From assembly GCA_029339505.1 (NCBI GenBank), contig JAQISU010000081.1, forward strand, positions 18,788,001-18,852,000: a stretch of DNA of 64,000 nucleotides. Reading direction: 5' to 3'. How positions within the stretch are numbered: the first letter of the stretch is position 1; each line of letters starts with the position of its first letter. Source of the stretch: Unio delphinus. Its lineage: Eukaryota; Mollusca; Bivalvia; Unionida; Unionidae. The notes under the pieces were generated by a model. The model ran no database searches. It was not told the origin of the DNA and saw only the letters and a program-made list of their open reading frames with translations. The translations under genes and the position numbers were made by a program. This document shows positions 49,148-63,390 of the stretch, piece by piece.

Positions 49148-50195
49148 TTTGTACAAAAATAATCCTCGCTTGGAAATTCATGAACTATGCATGTAACTAT
49201 TTTATTTAGAGACACAATTTCGTTCGAGGCCCCTACTTATGTAGTCCAGGTCTGTAAGAAGTAAATGCTATTTCATGGCAGAAGGAAATTCTCAGAAGAG
49301 AGGGACAAAAATGTTTTTAACAACTAGACATTCGGTTTATTACACGATAACGTTTCTAAAAGCTGAATCACATTTTCAACACTAGATTTATGTTATACTT
49401 GAAATTATAAATAAATGGTTATAAATATAAAGAATGATACTTAACTTTTGACCATAAAATTGTAACAACTAATGTGATTTAGTGCTACTTTACTCATTAC
49501 TAAATAATTAGTCTATATAGCTATAAATGCACTATAATCATTTCTTCCCACAATTGTCAATATCTTTTGTTTGCTTGTCAGTGCAATATGAATATTAAAT
49601 TTGACACCATTTTATGTTTGTTATTAAGCAGTGCGACAATAAATGTACTTTTAACGAGTATGTCTTGTTAAACCAGATATAGTTTTCTTTTTGTAAATGA
49701 TTTCAGAGATATTGCCATAAATGTATTTACATACTATGTCTCAAAAACAAATAACAGCAAGTATTCGTTACAGGCTACTTGTCATTTCTTCATATATCAA
49801 CACTCTCTTGAATGCGCTTTAATGAGGTAGAGAGTATTATGCATTTGTATTCTATTTCGAATGGAGTTTCAGGGAATATGTGACTGTTAATTGACAATGT
49901 TCAACAATTCCGGAGTAAATTGTTCATTGTTTCAATAACGAGGGATGGGCATATATAGTGCAATATTACAAAAATGTCCCAAATTACAATAATGACATCA
50001 ATGTGTCATGTTGCCTCATTAACTTTTAATATTGAGGTTAATTAATACCCTCTGGAACGTAGGTCCATACTAGCTGTAAAATGCACATAAAATACGAGAT
50101 TGCTTTCAGGACACATATAAAGTGTTAACGACGTTATTGATTTAAAATCAAAGGACTAGGGAATCTAGATCTCTGTAATGGCTTCGGAAAATGAC
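49148..50195. repeat. Left copy of a ~1-kb long direct repeat
   Basis: This matches 54,440-55,858 in the same orientation. Shared blocks include ATAATCCTCG, CTACTTATGTAGTC, TTACACGATAACGTTT, CAACACTAGATTTATGTTAT, TATCTTTTGTTTGCTTGTCA, ACGAGTATGTCTTGTTAAA, CAATAACGAGGGATGGGCAT and CCAGATCTCTGTAATG-like sequence. Divergence looks like 15-20% by eye. The pair brackets the unclassified ORF. Confidence 0.9.
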
Positions 50196-50376
50196 CAAAC
50201 GTTCTCATGTTTATTTTAAAAGCGATTTAAAGTCCAGAATAGTCGGGTGAAGCGCTCGACTAGCTCCTCCGAAAAACGTTCCAATGTTCTCTTAGAATTT
50301 ATCAAGATGAGTATAAAGGACCATCTGGAGCCCACTGTGTCGTAGTTCTTCAACAGACACTCAAACAGACCACCAT

Positions 50377-50385
50377 AGATTTCGG
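50377..50385. repeat. Left target-site duplication of the MULE
   Basis: AGATTTCGG here and AATTTGCGG at 52,595-52,603 match at six of nine positions, or nearly fully with one gap on each side. MULEs make 8-10 bp duplications. Leaving out the element and one copy keeps the host ORF in frame, which supports this boundary. Confidence 0.7.
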
Positions 50386-50613
50386 GGCAACCCATCATTA
50401 GCGCGCAGGTCAAAAGCGCGCAAACAAATGTACGCTGACAAACGTGCGCAGCTAAAAATACACGTCAAATGCGCGCCGTCGAAAGCGCGCAGCATAATCT
50501 TCAAGATTTAATTGTTATTATGAATATGATTGATAAATGTCTGATTTCGACTGAATTATAATTGTCACTTTGATCGATAAACTCTATATGCTGTTTTCTA
50601 GTGAGCACACACA

Positions 50614-50880
50614 AAGAGTGTATAATCTTTATATTTAGAAGAAATCAATTAATAATTTGCATCACTGTTGCCAGTGAAAATACATCAAAGAGTGTATAAT
50701 CTTTATATTTAGAAGAAATCAATTAATAATTTGCATCACTGTTGCCAGTGAAAATACATCAAAGAGTGTATAATCTTTATATTTAGAAGAAATCAATTAA
50801 TAATTTGCATCACTGTTGCCAGTGAAAATACATCAAAGAGTGTAGAATATTTATATTTAGAAGAAATCTGAATAACTATT
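50614..50880. repeat. 74-bp tandem repeats inside the MULE
   Basis: AAAGAGTGTATAATCTTTAT plus AATCAATTAATAATTTGCAT and CACTGTTGCCAGTGAAAATA recur at about 50,614, 50,688 and 50,762, with a degenerate copy at 50,834. Subterminal tandem repeats are common in MULEs. Confidence 0.93.
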
Positions 50881-51089
50881 TCAAATAAATCATTCATCAA
50901 AGTGTGTACACTCTTAATATTGAGTAGAAATACAGTAATATATTCAATCTCCGTTTTCAGTGAGCAGACATCAAGGCTCATATTTACGCAGTAAAAGCCT
51001 AGAAAACTATAAATATCAAATTTATTTTGTAAAAAATAAAATATCTGATCTAATCATGGAAAAGACCGAGTCGCAGAGTCAGAAAGAGC

Positions 51090-52245
51090 ATATAATAACT
51101 GATGGATATCAATAGAGAAAAGACCGAGTAAATGCCGATTGAAGTGCATCGTGGAGATGCAGTAAACGTGATTGTAAAGGGAGAATTAAAGTGATCGCAG
51201 TAGACACAAGCACTATGCTTTCTGAGCACAGCCATGTTCCAGATATGGACAGCAGCGAAGTGAAGAAGACCGTATCAGAGATCCGTCGAAGAGCAACTAT
51301 CACCGTTACGAAACGAAGGTAAACAATTCGTCAAAGCTTTCTCGACAGGCAAATAATTCATCAAAACTTTCTCGACATTTCGTTGCAGACAGCGAACATG
51401 TTGCCATCGCACGCGACTTCACAGAGAGCAATCGAACGATGGAGGAAAAAAAATCTTCTATACTCCAACATAATTTCGTTAAACGATATTGCCATACTAG
51501 AATCTCTGCAAAATCTACATGAGACACTAATTTTATTCTGTGGGATTTGGGTGCGTATGATGATGCTCGCATTCTGATGTTCGGTACGACTGAAAATCTG
51601 ACCCCTCTACAGCAAAATGATCACTGGTTTATCGATGGTACTTTTAAAGTTGCGCCTACACTATTTAATCAGCAGTTCATTATCCATGCAATAATTAACA
51701 ACTCTGCCTGTCATCTAGTCTACGTTTTGCTGCTGGATAAAACAACATGGCTATGAACACGTAATGCAGAAAATTCTCGAAGTACATCCTGGTCTTAATC
51801 ATTCTAGCATTATGGCCGATTTCGAGAAAGCCAGTCTAAGCGTGTGTGCAACCATCTTCCGAGGATCACGGTTAGCAGTTTGCTTCTTCCATCTAGGAAA
51901 CTGTTTGTGGTGCAAAGTACAAGAATGTCATTTAGTGGAGGCTTTCCGTTATGAAGAAAATCGTCGCATGTATGTCAAAATGATATTATCCCTCAGTTTT
52001 GTTGCAGTTGAAGATGTTCCAGACGCTTTTGATGAGTACGTGGAAAGCAGCCCTCTGGAACCTACACCAGTCAATGACTGCTGGGAAGACAACTACGTGG
52101 GATGATGAAAAAGAAACATCAAGGAAATCCGAGATTTCCTAATAATCTATGGAACATATGCGACCGTGTAAACGAGTTTTCACGGACTAAAAATTCCGTC
52201 TTCAAGCTTGTTGATCACTTTCGCAAGGAGCAAGATCATGTTTAG
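51090..52245 (+). pseudogene. MULE transposase with N-terminal FLYWCH-type zinc finger, broken
   Basis: Fragments in order are a FLYWCH-like piece (GRIKVIAVDTS in shifted frames, then SEHSHVPD), EVKKTVSEIRRRAT, QRAIERWRKKN, and GAYDDARILMFGTTENL. The MULE catalytic block follows: HWFIDGTFKVAPTLFNQQF with the first Asp, then IMADFEKASLSVCATIF with the second Asp. CFFHLGNCLWCKVQ follows (C-x-F-H-x-x-x in place of the usual C-x-x-H helix). RFPNNLWN and RTKNSV mark the C-terminal end. At least four frame changes make it non-functional. Confidence 0.88.
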
Positions 52246-52594
52246 ATTTTTTATCGAACTATATCAAGCAGGATTTAGACAGCATGAGGGATCGAAATCA
52301 AAGTAGTCGAACGTAATCGACGACTGCTTGCTTTGGTTACAACATACAGCAACGTACCATTGATTAAATATATGTGCGGTATCGCACATAACGTTAGATT
52401 TTTAAAAATGGTAGACATAGTAAGCTTCGTTAAACGATATATATGAGTCTTATGTATTTGAATATTAACCTTTATCATCTTTACCTCGTGCTTTTAACTG
52501 CGCGCTGTTGTCCTGCGTACAATTGTCGCTGTACGCATTTGTTGGAGAGCGTTTGTCTGCATCCTTTTGGCCTGTGCGCTAACGACGGGATACC

Positions 52595-52603
52595 AATTTG
52601 CGG
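52595..52603. repeat. Right target-site duplication of the MULE
   Basis: AATTTGCGG is the counterpart of AGATTTCGG at 50,377-50,385. It encodes part of NHKAAN in the interrupted ORF. Confidence 0.7.
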
Positions 52604-54439
52604 CCTTGTGATTGACCAGCATGCATTGAATCTCTGCGACAAAGCTGTTCCGAGCCGCTTTCTCCTTACTATTGAACTTCTTGGGGAATTCGTTGCACTC
52701 CAGGACCTTCATTGTATGTGGTCCGACGATGACACCGGCTTTGACCTTCATCTCAGACAGCTTCGGGAAGAAGCCTTGAATGTACTTTAAGGCTGACGAC
52801 TCCATATCTAGAGCTCTTACACACTGTTTAGTAAGACCCAATTTAATGCGCTGTGGTGACATAATCAACTTCCTGGGGTCTACCAATGGCACTCACTTGA
52901 TGTTGTTCCTCCCTACCTACATATATCTCGGTCCGCTGCGGCCAGTCAAGCCTGTTGAAGTGCGCCTTGGTGTCCCTGCTCTCCCAAAAAGCTAGCAGGG
53001 AAACTTGGTAAAATCGCATTGGAAATTCATAAGGAATATCACCATTTCGAATGACCTTCATCCGTATTTATCATGCTTCAAGGCTTGTAGCAAGGTCGTG
53101 ATGATGTTGTAATCCTCTTTGGCGTGCATCGAATGAGCCAAGGGAATAGACGGGTACTTGTTTTCATTATGAAGCAGCACGGCTTTGAGGTTCCTGAATG
53201 AGCTGTCAATGAAGAGATGCCCCTTATTCTGGTTACAGGCGATTCCAATTGTCTCAAACAGACGGGTCATACTGTAGCAGAAGCATATCCCATCTTGATG
53301 GGTGAAGAAACTGGAAAATCGTAGTGACGCTTCCTCTGATCTGCGACTTGCACACTTTTATTCAATAAGTTACACTGCTTGAGCTTAGATGTCAAAGGCT
53401 CGACATTTGTGGCGAGACCAAGATCTCTGATCAAGTCGCTGGAGTGTTTTTATTTGGGGTAGTATGGGTTTCTCTCATCAGCTCCATTTCTAAAACTGAC
53501 ATCTAGACCTGTAACTTCCTCCAGTCTTTGACTTGCTGCTCTCTTCAAATGACGGCTGCTTCCTCTCTATCCTGGAGTAGTGGGTACGGGGAGCTCGGGA
53601 CAATATGTCACCAGGGTGATGGATGAAGGAAGGCCCGGATACGTGAAAACAGGTAGATTCTTGCCAGTACGACGTTTGGAAGGATACCAACATGCAGAAA
53701 TAGCAGTTGCTTGAGTGGTCAGTGGGTTCCCGCCAAATTCTTGGTATAGCGAACATCATGGCTCTCATTTTCCACTCTATGCCATCCCACAGAATTATAT
53801 TTATTTCACCCATGACTAATGTGTAAGAGATTTTCATAACATTTTGCATGAATTATATATTTTATCAATAACTTCGAACATTTAAAAACATTTTAAAAAC
53901 GAAAACATGAACAATTTTAAAAATTTTAAAACATTTTCTAACTTAAAATTTTGAGTAGCGATTGCCAATCTTACCTTCCATGGTTTGTGTTGATTCACGA
54001 CATGCATGCCGAAATATGTCCTGTAGGTCTCACACTTTAGCAGATGCTTCCATGGAGTACTTTTTCGCTCTTGTCTTGAACAATTGGTCGCATACATAGC
54101 ACAATGCGTCTGCCGGATGCTTTCAGCGCCTTGATGTCATCTCAAACAAATCCAAATATGTATCCACTTTGGCAGCTGGAACTAAACTAAACTGGTGGGC
54201 TTAAGGACCCTGCAATTATTACTACTATTTATATTACTGGAAAGTTCTAGAATGTTTTAGAAGTTACTCCAAGTTTACCCAGCACAGAATCTATCTGGAA
54301 TGTTCTGGAAAATAGGTAAATTTCAAACTTTCACTGGCTTGGTCACAAAATCAAAGTTTGTGGGGAATACTGGCCATTGTCTATACTGATGAGGCATAAG
54401 CAATTCGGAAATAACACTTACTACCCAGGAACAAAACCA

Positions 54440-55852
<1,413 letters not shown>

Positions 55853-55858
<6 letters not shown>

Positions 55859-56928
55859 ACAAATGTATTTTATATATTTAGTCACCATATCAGTAATGTT
55901 CTGGACCCAACCTGTGATCATGAATCTGCTGCCAAGACCTATGACAATGTTTTTCTAGCAAACGCAGCAACCAACATCACGTGTGGCATGTACAAGCAAT
56001 TTGGGGAGTACATACGGTTTCAAAACTCTTTATTGGGGTTTATTATTGAGATAAAGAGGAAAGCGGTACATCCCTCACTGATGCAACATAATATACAAGC
56101 GCATTCATTGGACTCAGTAATTTTCTCCAGATTGGTGGATGTGGCACAAATGGATATTATAAATCATTAGGTGTAATCTATGTTGAACACGGTCTTGGAC
56201 ACGTGTCAATAGTTTGTTCGTAAACGTTTACACAGCGTTTGCAACATGCATAGCTTAAATTACACGTTGTACAAAAAGCAGGCAACTTTCAATGCAAGAT
56301 GGTACCTCTCAATAAATTATGATAAATCACTCATGCTTAATTTCAACGACATAGAGTCAACGTCTAGGTATCTTGGTGGTGTTCAGCTCATACTAGGTAA
56401 CTTTTTCTACCATAATCAATATTTACCCAGATTTTTACCTTTCAGAATATAGCGATTTTGCGACTTCCCTTTCAGACACCAATAAGCAATTTTTTCTCAA
56501 AATCATTAAAGTTGGAGGACAATATCATCAAATCATAACCTTGCCCAGCATAACATTAATCCATATAGAGTAACTGAGTCAGCATCATTTTTGATCACAT
56601 TTACACTAGTCAATAAGGTATATTGCAAACCCTGCTGAATGGTCCAGTTGTGATAGAACATTCAGTACCGATAACAGAACATTTACTTCATGGTAAACAT
56701 TTGACTGCGATATGCATCAGATATACAAACGGTGCAATTAATATTTGTCCAACAAGAGTAGAAATTGCAAGTATTCGCGTCGCCTCTAGAGCCAATCCCT
56801 TTACTAGACTTGGATTAACATCGCCACATCTTAAGGAGCAAACTAATATTATGATTATATGTAAGACGATTCAATGGATGGTCGAGATGAATAATGTTTG
56901 GTTATGGGGTAGAAAACATTGTGTGTGA
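55853..56928 (+). pseudogene. Unrecognised decayed coding segment
   Basis: Three + strand frames have protein-like composition: 55,853-56,170 (DPTCDHESAAKTYDNVFLAN, CGMYKQFGEYIRFQNSLLGF), 56,246-56,452 and 56,623-56,928 (VVIEHSVPITEHLLHGKHLT, NICPTRVEIASIRVASRANP). They may belong to one gene with frame breaks. I recognise no family. The first frame starts at the end of the right long direct repeat. Confidence 0.4.
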
Positions 56929-56929
56929 T

Positions 56930-58411
56930 TATTTTGTGTCAACAATTTGAGTATGTGTGCCTCCTAAGCAAATAAATGATGTTGGTTGGAGAAATGTTGC
57001 CTAAATATGTACAGATGTCCAAGCTACAACAAAGTGTCTATTTTAGGCATACATATTTAAACAAAACGCAATTTGGGAAGTAAAAACTAAGTTGTATCAT
57101 TTTTTTAATTTGAATTGGGGACAAGTTGAATTAGTATTAATAAGCGAATTTGCAAAACATTTGGAGCACCTGCTTTCCATTACTTAACACTACAAAATTA
57201 GATACACGATTTACTTACTCAGTGGTCAAAATGATTCCTTACTTCATTTGTTAAAATTATTGTAATCACAACGTTCGGCTCATCCAAATGTTGCTATCGA
57301 TTATAAAATTCTCTTTGTTCATTGGAATATATCAAGGTATATAATACATGAAGTTGTCATTAAAACACACCAAAAATAAATCAACTATATCTTAGTTAAA
57401 TTCATACCATTGTACAAATTCTTTTGAATATTCATCTATTACCGCTGGCATAGACTGAATTGTGAAATATTGCTTTCTTGGAGAACGATTATGTTAAAAA
57501 GTTTGTGTCAGAATTAAAAGCCGTTTGACTTGATGATGTTTTTACAGAACTTTCCATACTTACTGATAATTCTTATGGCAGTTATTTATTAAACTGTTCC
57601 TTATGAAATATCTATGTTACAAAGCTGAAAATAAAAACGTGTTATGAATAATAAATGGTAGGATATTATGTTTCCATTTATAGATTATTGTGTTGATGAA
57701 TTAGACGCTTTGTTGGATTGAATAGTTTTGCAAAGTTTCTTGGTCGAGTATTTGTCTATACTATACTAGTATCTTTAATGCTGTTAACGACTATATTTGT
57801 CCGATAAATGATAGCATTTAATGCTACAACTGTCTATAATATCTACATCATTATATATTTAATTAAACAATATAGACGGATGTAAAGAACATTTACAACG
57901 AAATAGTTTCGTTTGAGATCAAACTGTACTCCATAATTAGAAAAAGGATTTAATTTCAATTACTGGGAAATTCGGATTATAAACAATTTTGCACTCCTCA
58001 TAGACAGACGCAATATATTCATATATAAGATCATCGGTGCTAAAGAAGGTTTCCAGAATCGTCACACAAATAAGTGTATGAGTACGACTCAATGATGGGT
58101 TTCAGGGCACTTCTAGTCCTTTCCTGTAATGAAAGAAATGTTCGTACTGTGGCTGGCTGCTCTCACACAAAACATCATGATAATAAAGAAATGTTCAACG
58201 AAACTAAGAGTAATATTTAATCTTTGGTTTCATTCCTTCTGTTCAATATTTAATAAAAGTTGGAGAGTTTCCTTTTCAAATGCAATATTCTTTATAGCTA
58301 CTGAACTGTTAATTCAAATCAAAGTCTTTTACTTCGCAAGCTGATGAATTCTAGAATTGATTTGCATAAATTATGCCCCATCTAAGTATACAACTTCTTC
58401 AAAATAATTTA
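56930..58411. other. AT-rich sequence, no recognised feature
   Basis: I see no gene, repeat unit or transposon end. Short frames such as 58,129-58,344 are unremarkable. Confidence 0.6.
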
Positions 58412-58444
58412 GGTCCCCGAGAGGCCAAGTGGTCTAAAGCGCTT
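58412..58444 (+). mobile_element. SINE head fragment (A box only)
   Basis: GGTCCCCGAGAGGCCAAGTG and GTCTAAAGCGCTT match the first ~33 bases of the SINE family found at 31,393 and 62,172. Nothing of the body follows. SINEs are usually truncated at the 5' end, so a fragment keeping only the 5' head is odd. Confidence 0.75.
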
Positions 58445-58695
58445 AGAGCTTGAAATAATATTAATTTTGCGTAAAATCTTCATTTTTTCCTTCATGATAC
58501 GTTTAAAACTTTAAAATGTCCAATCATAATTTGTTATTTCATTTTCATTTACAATGCAACCATTTTCAGTTTTAAAGACTTTACTTACGTGTACTTATAC
58601 ATGCACCGTTTTGAGGAGTGAAGTTCAAACTATATATAGATTTTGAAAATAGCCTCTCACCATCTCATTCAACATGGTTGATTTTATTGTGTACC

Positions 58696-58799
<104 letters not shown>

Positions 58800-61700
58800 C
58801 ACGCCTACGGAATACTATCGTCCATCGTGTCCCGGTGCTTTCAAAATCTATTACGATCTACACGTATTTATAACTCTAACTAATTTAACGATTACGACAC
58901 AAATGAACATTAGAGAAACATAAATCTGGAGCAAATGCCATTGCATATCATAATTTTTAAATACATTATATTATGAAAAACTAAAATATATTTTTAAAGC
59001 AAATATAATATTAATTGGCAAAGAGTCGCAATGAACGCCTATTATTACACCCCAATGTCGACGAGTGAGTGCCGTTATGTCAACAATGAATGTCATACAG
59101 AAATCATAAGCTAATATAGCATGATTATTAGAGAATCGTATCGGTACCTAAATGAAGGCAGTCTGTAATCTAAACTTAAATAATTAACTGTCGATCAAAG
59201 ATTGATCTCGATTTAGCCTATGATGAATGCTAACCTCATATCAGCACAAATATCAATATAATCCATGCCAACCGAATCGACCAAAACTTGCACGGATAAT
59301 TACGGGGTAATAAGACATGGCAATGTTTGGTGAAGCAAGTCATATATTTTGACCAGGCTTTTATTATTATACGACGACACAAACAACGAACAATTACAAA
59401 CACATGAACGATAATAATATATCCATTTATATACTGTCATTGACAAAATTCAAAGAAACTGTATTATATTTACGCGAAAAATAAGCCAAAGAAAAACCGT
59501 TAACTTTTATTGATTTTAAATTTACAAATGGAAAATATCGTAAGAATAAATATTGCATATTAAACTGCGTTCTTGTGTAATTATTGGTCAGGTATGGGTT
59601 GGGTCAGTTGCTAACAGACTTTTGCATTGTCATACAACGTACTCGAGAAAGATCAAGGAATTTACAGCTATAACCATACTGACCGCATCCAAGTGAATAC
59701 AATCCCAATAAGGGTATGAGTGGTCCATAATTCATACTATTGTTAAACGAAGATAAGCGTCTTGCCTTCCAGAAAGATTTTAAATATGTTTTAATGTTAC
59801 AGAGGAAAATAAAGTTAGTTCCAGTTTGAATTTGCTTTCTGGGAGAAAATCGTTCTCAGTCGAATAGTATGGCTGTAGAGAAAAAAAACTTTGGCAATCA
59901 TTCAAAAGCAATTTGACAAATAATCTCGGTATGAGACAAATTTACCTTTTGACAGCAACACAAAAAATCTTGGTTAACTGTTAATGTTTCCACAAAACTA
60001 AGTACACTTATACTTCTCTTGATGGTACATCTTCATATTGACATTAGTATTACTTGGTTTCCATCAGCAACAAAAGAACAATGTAATGCGATAAAGAAGT
60101 TGCTGTGACGGAAGTAATACGTTTATTGCTAATATAGCAGTGGCAAGAACGACCATTTGCTGGAATTAAAATATTTAATTTTGTTCCTTATTATCATTGT
60201 ATTCAGTTGCAACTTGCTCATTTTATTATTTATTTCAATATATTGACAACAAAAATCTTATGGAAAAGATAGACTATATTATATTAGTGACGTAATATAC
60301 TTCTTCCTTATCGTTTCCATTTCATCACGGAAAGCAAGTTGTTTTAACACATGACAAGGGATGCGTTTTGACTTCTCTATCATCAGTGAAAAAAAAAACT
60401 ATATTCATTTTAGATTCCAGCGATTTCAGAATGTCTTAAACTCTAAAGAGTTGTTGCTATTATTTGACTTTATCATTAGATTTGTTTAATACCACACTAT
60501 CATAAATCCATTCTTTGTCATTTTTGTCAAGTTAGAAATTGCTTTGCTCTCCATGTGATTTTGATCTCTTCTTATAGATTTCACATAGAATTGTCAGATT
60601 GTAACTGAACACACATTAGTAGTTCTTATTTTGTCGGAGGACATTTGCATAAATCTAGAATAAAGGATACAAAAGTTATGAATCAATGTATGCCAAACAA
60701 GAGACAACATTTTCATGACAAACTGCGCAAAAGTTTTGCACTGTTGTTTCAATATTTTTACCTCCTCAGCATGAAAAATCTTTGCCGTGTTGAAGAAAAA
60801 TTATATTAAAGAGTCTGTTTAGATGTAAATACATGATTGGCTAAAACTATATAAAAATACTTCATCACAAATTATTTCAGTAGCAATAAGTATTGTTTAT
60901 GACCAAATATTAATAGAAACCAAATGCGATTTATACTTTTGTGGCGTCAATATATCGGAAACTGTCTCTAGTGACAAAATAAAATAAATAGCTAATTATT
61001 ATCATCAAACAATATTAACGATTGTTTAAATTACACGCTTCCACAAAGCACACGATATTCCATTACTCCTCGAGGCAACAAAATAAAGCTTTTCTTTACT
61101 TGTAAAGTGGTACCAATACATACAAGCCCGCATCGCATTTTTAATACTAATTAGATAGTCTTCGTGAGGCATTTTAAACTGGATAATGTTACAAATTACA
61201 CTTAATGGGATCAATAAATTATGAACATGTATAAAATCTGTTTTATGACGTCATTACTAGGCTTTATAGCTATGAACTAGAAAACAAGAAACAATCTCTG
61301 CCAATCCCACCTTATTTTGCTAGATTAGTTTAAAGAATCTACTTAATTTGGATATTTTTAAAACCTTAGTCCTAATATCTGACGTGGACAGACAGAAGGA
61401 CATTTACATATTCTCAAGCAGACGCCAAAGTGAATCTTATGTCAAGCTTCCGTCAATGTGGGATGAACCAAAATTTACCTTATGGGTGTTAGAAGAATAC
61501 TTCGCTTACTAATCAGAATAGTTGTTTCGATAAAGTTGCAACTTTTATCCTGGAAAACAAATGAAAAATGACCCTGCTTTTAACGATATTGTTAAAGTTT
61601 AATAAAATTAAGCAAGAGATGTTGAAATTATGAAGATTTGAAATCCTATGTTATTTTAGTGCAACTATTACAGGTGACCAACTGTGCTCTTGGCACAGCT

Positions 61701-62159
61701 TGAAAGTCGTGTGGGTAACAATTGTTTAATAATGGGTGCTACGACTGGTCAGTGTACCACTAAAATAGCATTACATGCATGCCAGGACAAGATATCATAG
61801 TGCAGTGAATTTAACATTAAAATGTCTTTATTCAAACTAAGTGGACGTAAACATTTAAAATGTATAATAGTAGGAATAGTTTTAAAAAATAGCACTACAT
61901 AGACAAAGGAATGGTAATGTTAAAATTGTCCACAAGTTTAACATTAGTTCTAAGACACTATGGTGACAAGCGAAAACCTAAATAGCAATGTTAAAACTAC
62001 ACCCACATACACATTCTATCTAGCCTGATTGTCATTTTCAGAACATGATACAAGAGGTCCAATTTAATTGGAGAATTAACTCGAGAGGTATCAGCGACCA
62101 CGGGAAGCTTTCTGGCACGTAGCCTCACATACTCGCTTTAGTCGAGCAAATACACGAAG
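58800..62159. other. AT-rich sequence, no recognised feature
   Basis: Long AT-rich DNA without recognisable coding sequence, RNA gene or repeat array. The 61,026-61,214 minus frame is not recognisable. Confidence 0.6.
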
Positions 62160-62171
62160 CCACTTGGACAG

Positions 62172-62420
62172 TTGTTGTTTTAGGGTTTTACGCCATTTTT
62201 CAGCACATGATAGTCTATACATGGCGGCCAGTATTATGGATTGTGGAAGAACCCTGGAAAACCCCCGGAAAGAATCACCGACCCACGAGAAGCTACTGAC
62301 AAGCTTTCTCACCTAACTACATTAGCCGAATCTGAGACTCGAACCCACACACACATAGATAAGACGGCAGCGATCCGTAACGGAAAGCGCTTTAGACCAC
62401 TCGGCCACTCGGGGCCCCGC
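62172..62420 (-). mobile_element. tRNA-derived SINE, full length, perfect 12-bp target duplication
   Basis: Read on the minus strand it starts GGGGCCCCGAGTGGCCGAGT with GGTCTAAAGCGCTTTCCG (A box) and has GGGTTCGAGTCTCAGATTCG (B box). It ends TTTTACGCC reversed into a short tail. CCACTTGGACAG flanks both sides exactly (62,160-62,171 and 62,421-62,432). It is less mutated than the 31.4 kb copy, so it is the younger insertion. Confidence 0.95.
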
Positions 62421-62432
62421 CCACTTGGACAG

Positions 62433-63006
62433 AAGAAATTAGATGGCTGATTGTTGATTGTAAAGAGTACCACTACTATAAGGATATTCAACTCCACAAA
62501 GCAGTTATATTTAACGAAAATATGTACCAAATATACTTTGCTGCCTACGAGCAATACAAGTACAAAAAGAACTATTATACAGTAACGATAATATATGTAA
62601 GATGTAAAAGGTGTATATAAAAGCTAATTAGATAGAAGCACAATGCTGGTTAAAAATACTCGAAATGAATAGGGTTGCACCTACCCTACATTTCTGAATA
62701 ATCAATAACTTCCATCAAGACACTGAAAATGCAAAAACACATTTAAAGTATCAAAAAGTTCCTTCATAAAGATCGCTAGTATTGGAGATCTATACTATCA
62801 CAGCGTGCTTCATGTTCATTATAAGACACGCAATCAGGTGCATCACAGCACTTTAATATGTGTTGGTGGGATGTATAAATATGACCACGTCTAATTCTTG
62901 CAATCACTACCTCGTCCCAACTGTTCTGTAGAAAAGCGGTCATTCAGCTATAGGTAGGCTTTATCACATGGAGCCTGTTATTGCTAGCATCATTCAATGA
63001 TGTCTA
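62433..63006. other. AT-rich sequence, no recognised feature
   Basis: I see no gene or repeat here. Confidence 0.6.
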
Positions 63007-63390
63007 CTACTTGCTAAATAAAGATTTGTTGATACCAGGTCTAAAATCAGTGTATGGGATTTTAAAATTAGATGGTTCTAGATATATGCATATTTTAACA
63101 TGACGGTGTGCTCTTTCGTTATATTTAAGACTGATTTGGCTGGGCAACCAAAAGTGCACCCTTGTGTGAAAGGCACATCGCACTGTATGTTTCATGAGAA
63201 TATTCGTCAATAGCGGGTTTTCCAAATTACTACTGCATAGTAACCGAATTTTCTGAGCGTGAATCGTAGAAAAAAATAGTTTAAAATATGTGCAAAGGTC
63301 TATTTCTGGCAAGCGAAGTTCTGTAATTTGCTTTCTACTAAAGAAGACTGCAGCATCTTTTCCGCCATCATTTGAGATGTAAATTCCCAA
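63007..63390 (-). pseudogene. RNase H domain remnant of a LINE
   Basis: The 127-codon frame contains GGKDAAVFFSRKQITELRLP, a region matching the central RNase H strands, and HFWLPSQISLKYNERAHRHV followed by NFKIPYTDFRPGINKSL. The W-x-P-x-x-x-x-x-x-NE-x-A block with the downstream PY-x-DF-x-P-x-I motif is the usual end of RNase H in I/Jockey-type LINEs. The active-site GNERAD is changed to YNERAH and the DGS start is lost, so the domain is inactive. Confidence 0.65.

Larger units (their letters stand above)
50386..52594 (+). mobile_element. MULE (Mutator-like) DNA transposon, 2.2 kb, decayed
   Basis: The inverted ends align as GGCAACCCATCATTAGCGCG and, from the right end reverse-complemented, GGTATCCCGTCGTTAGCGCA. 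They continue with CAGGTCAAAAG and CAGGCCAAAAG. The body has 74-bp tandem repeats on the left and a broken MULE transposase on the + strand. It is flanked by the 9-bp duplication and sits inside the unclassified ORF, so it inserted after that ORF was in place. Confidence 0.88.
50216..54110 (-). pseudogene. Multicopy ORF of an unclassified invertebrate family, split by a MULE
   Basis: Minus-strand pieces in order give CYVCDQLFKTRAKKYSMEAS, CETYRTYFGMHV, a likely 160-bp intron (53,974-53,815), AMMFAIPRIWREPTDHSSN with CYFC, then TRLFETIGIACNQNKGHLFI and DSSFRNLKAVLLHN. They continue with WESRDTKAHFNRLDWPQRTE, PQRIKLGLTKQCVRALDMES and FPKLSEMKVKAGVIVGP up to NHKAAN at 52,596. After the MULE the C-terminus resumes at 50,376 with YGGLFECLLKNYD and SEELVERF. 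I recognise this as a family of very similar, repeated uncharacterised proteins in invertebrate genomes. Paired cysteines and spaced acidic residues (FIDSS, E-x-x-ERF) are compatible with a DDE-type transposase, but that is inference. The copy has several frameshifts and stops. Confidence 0.75.
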
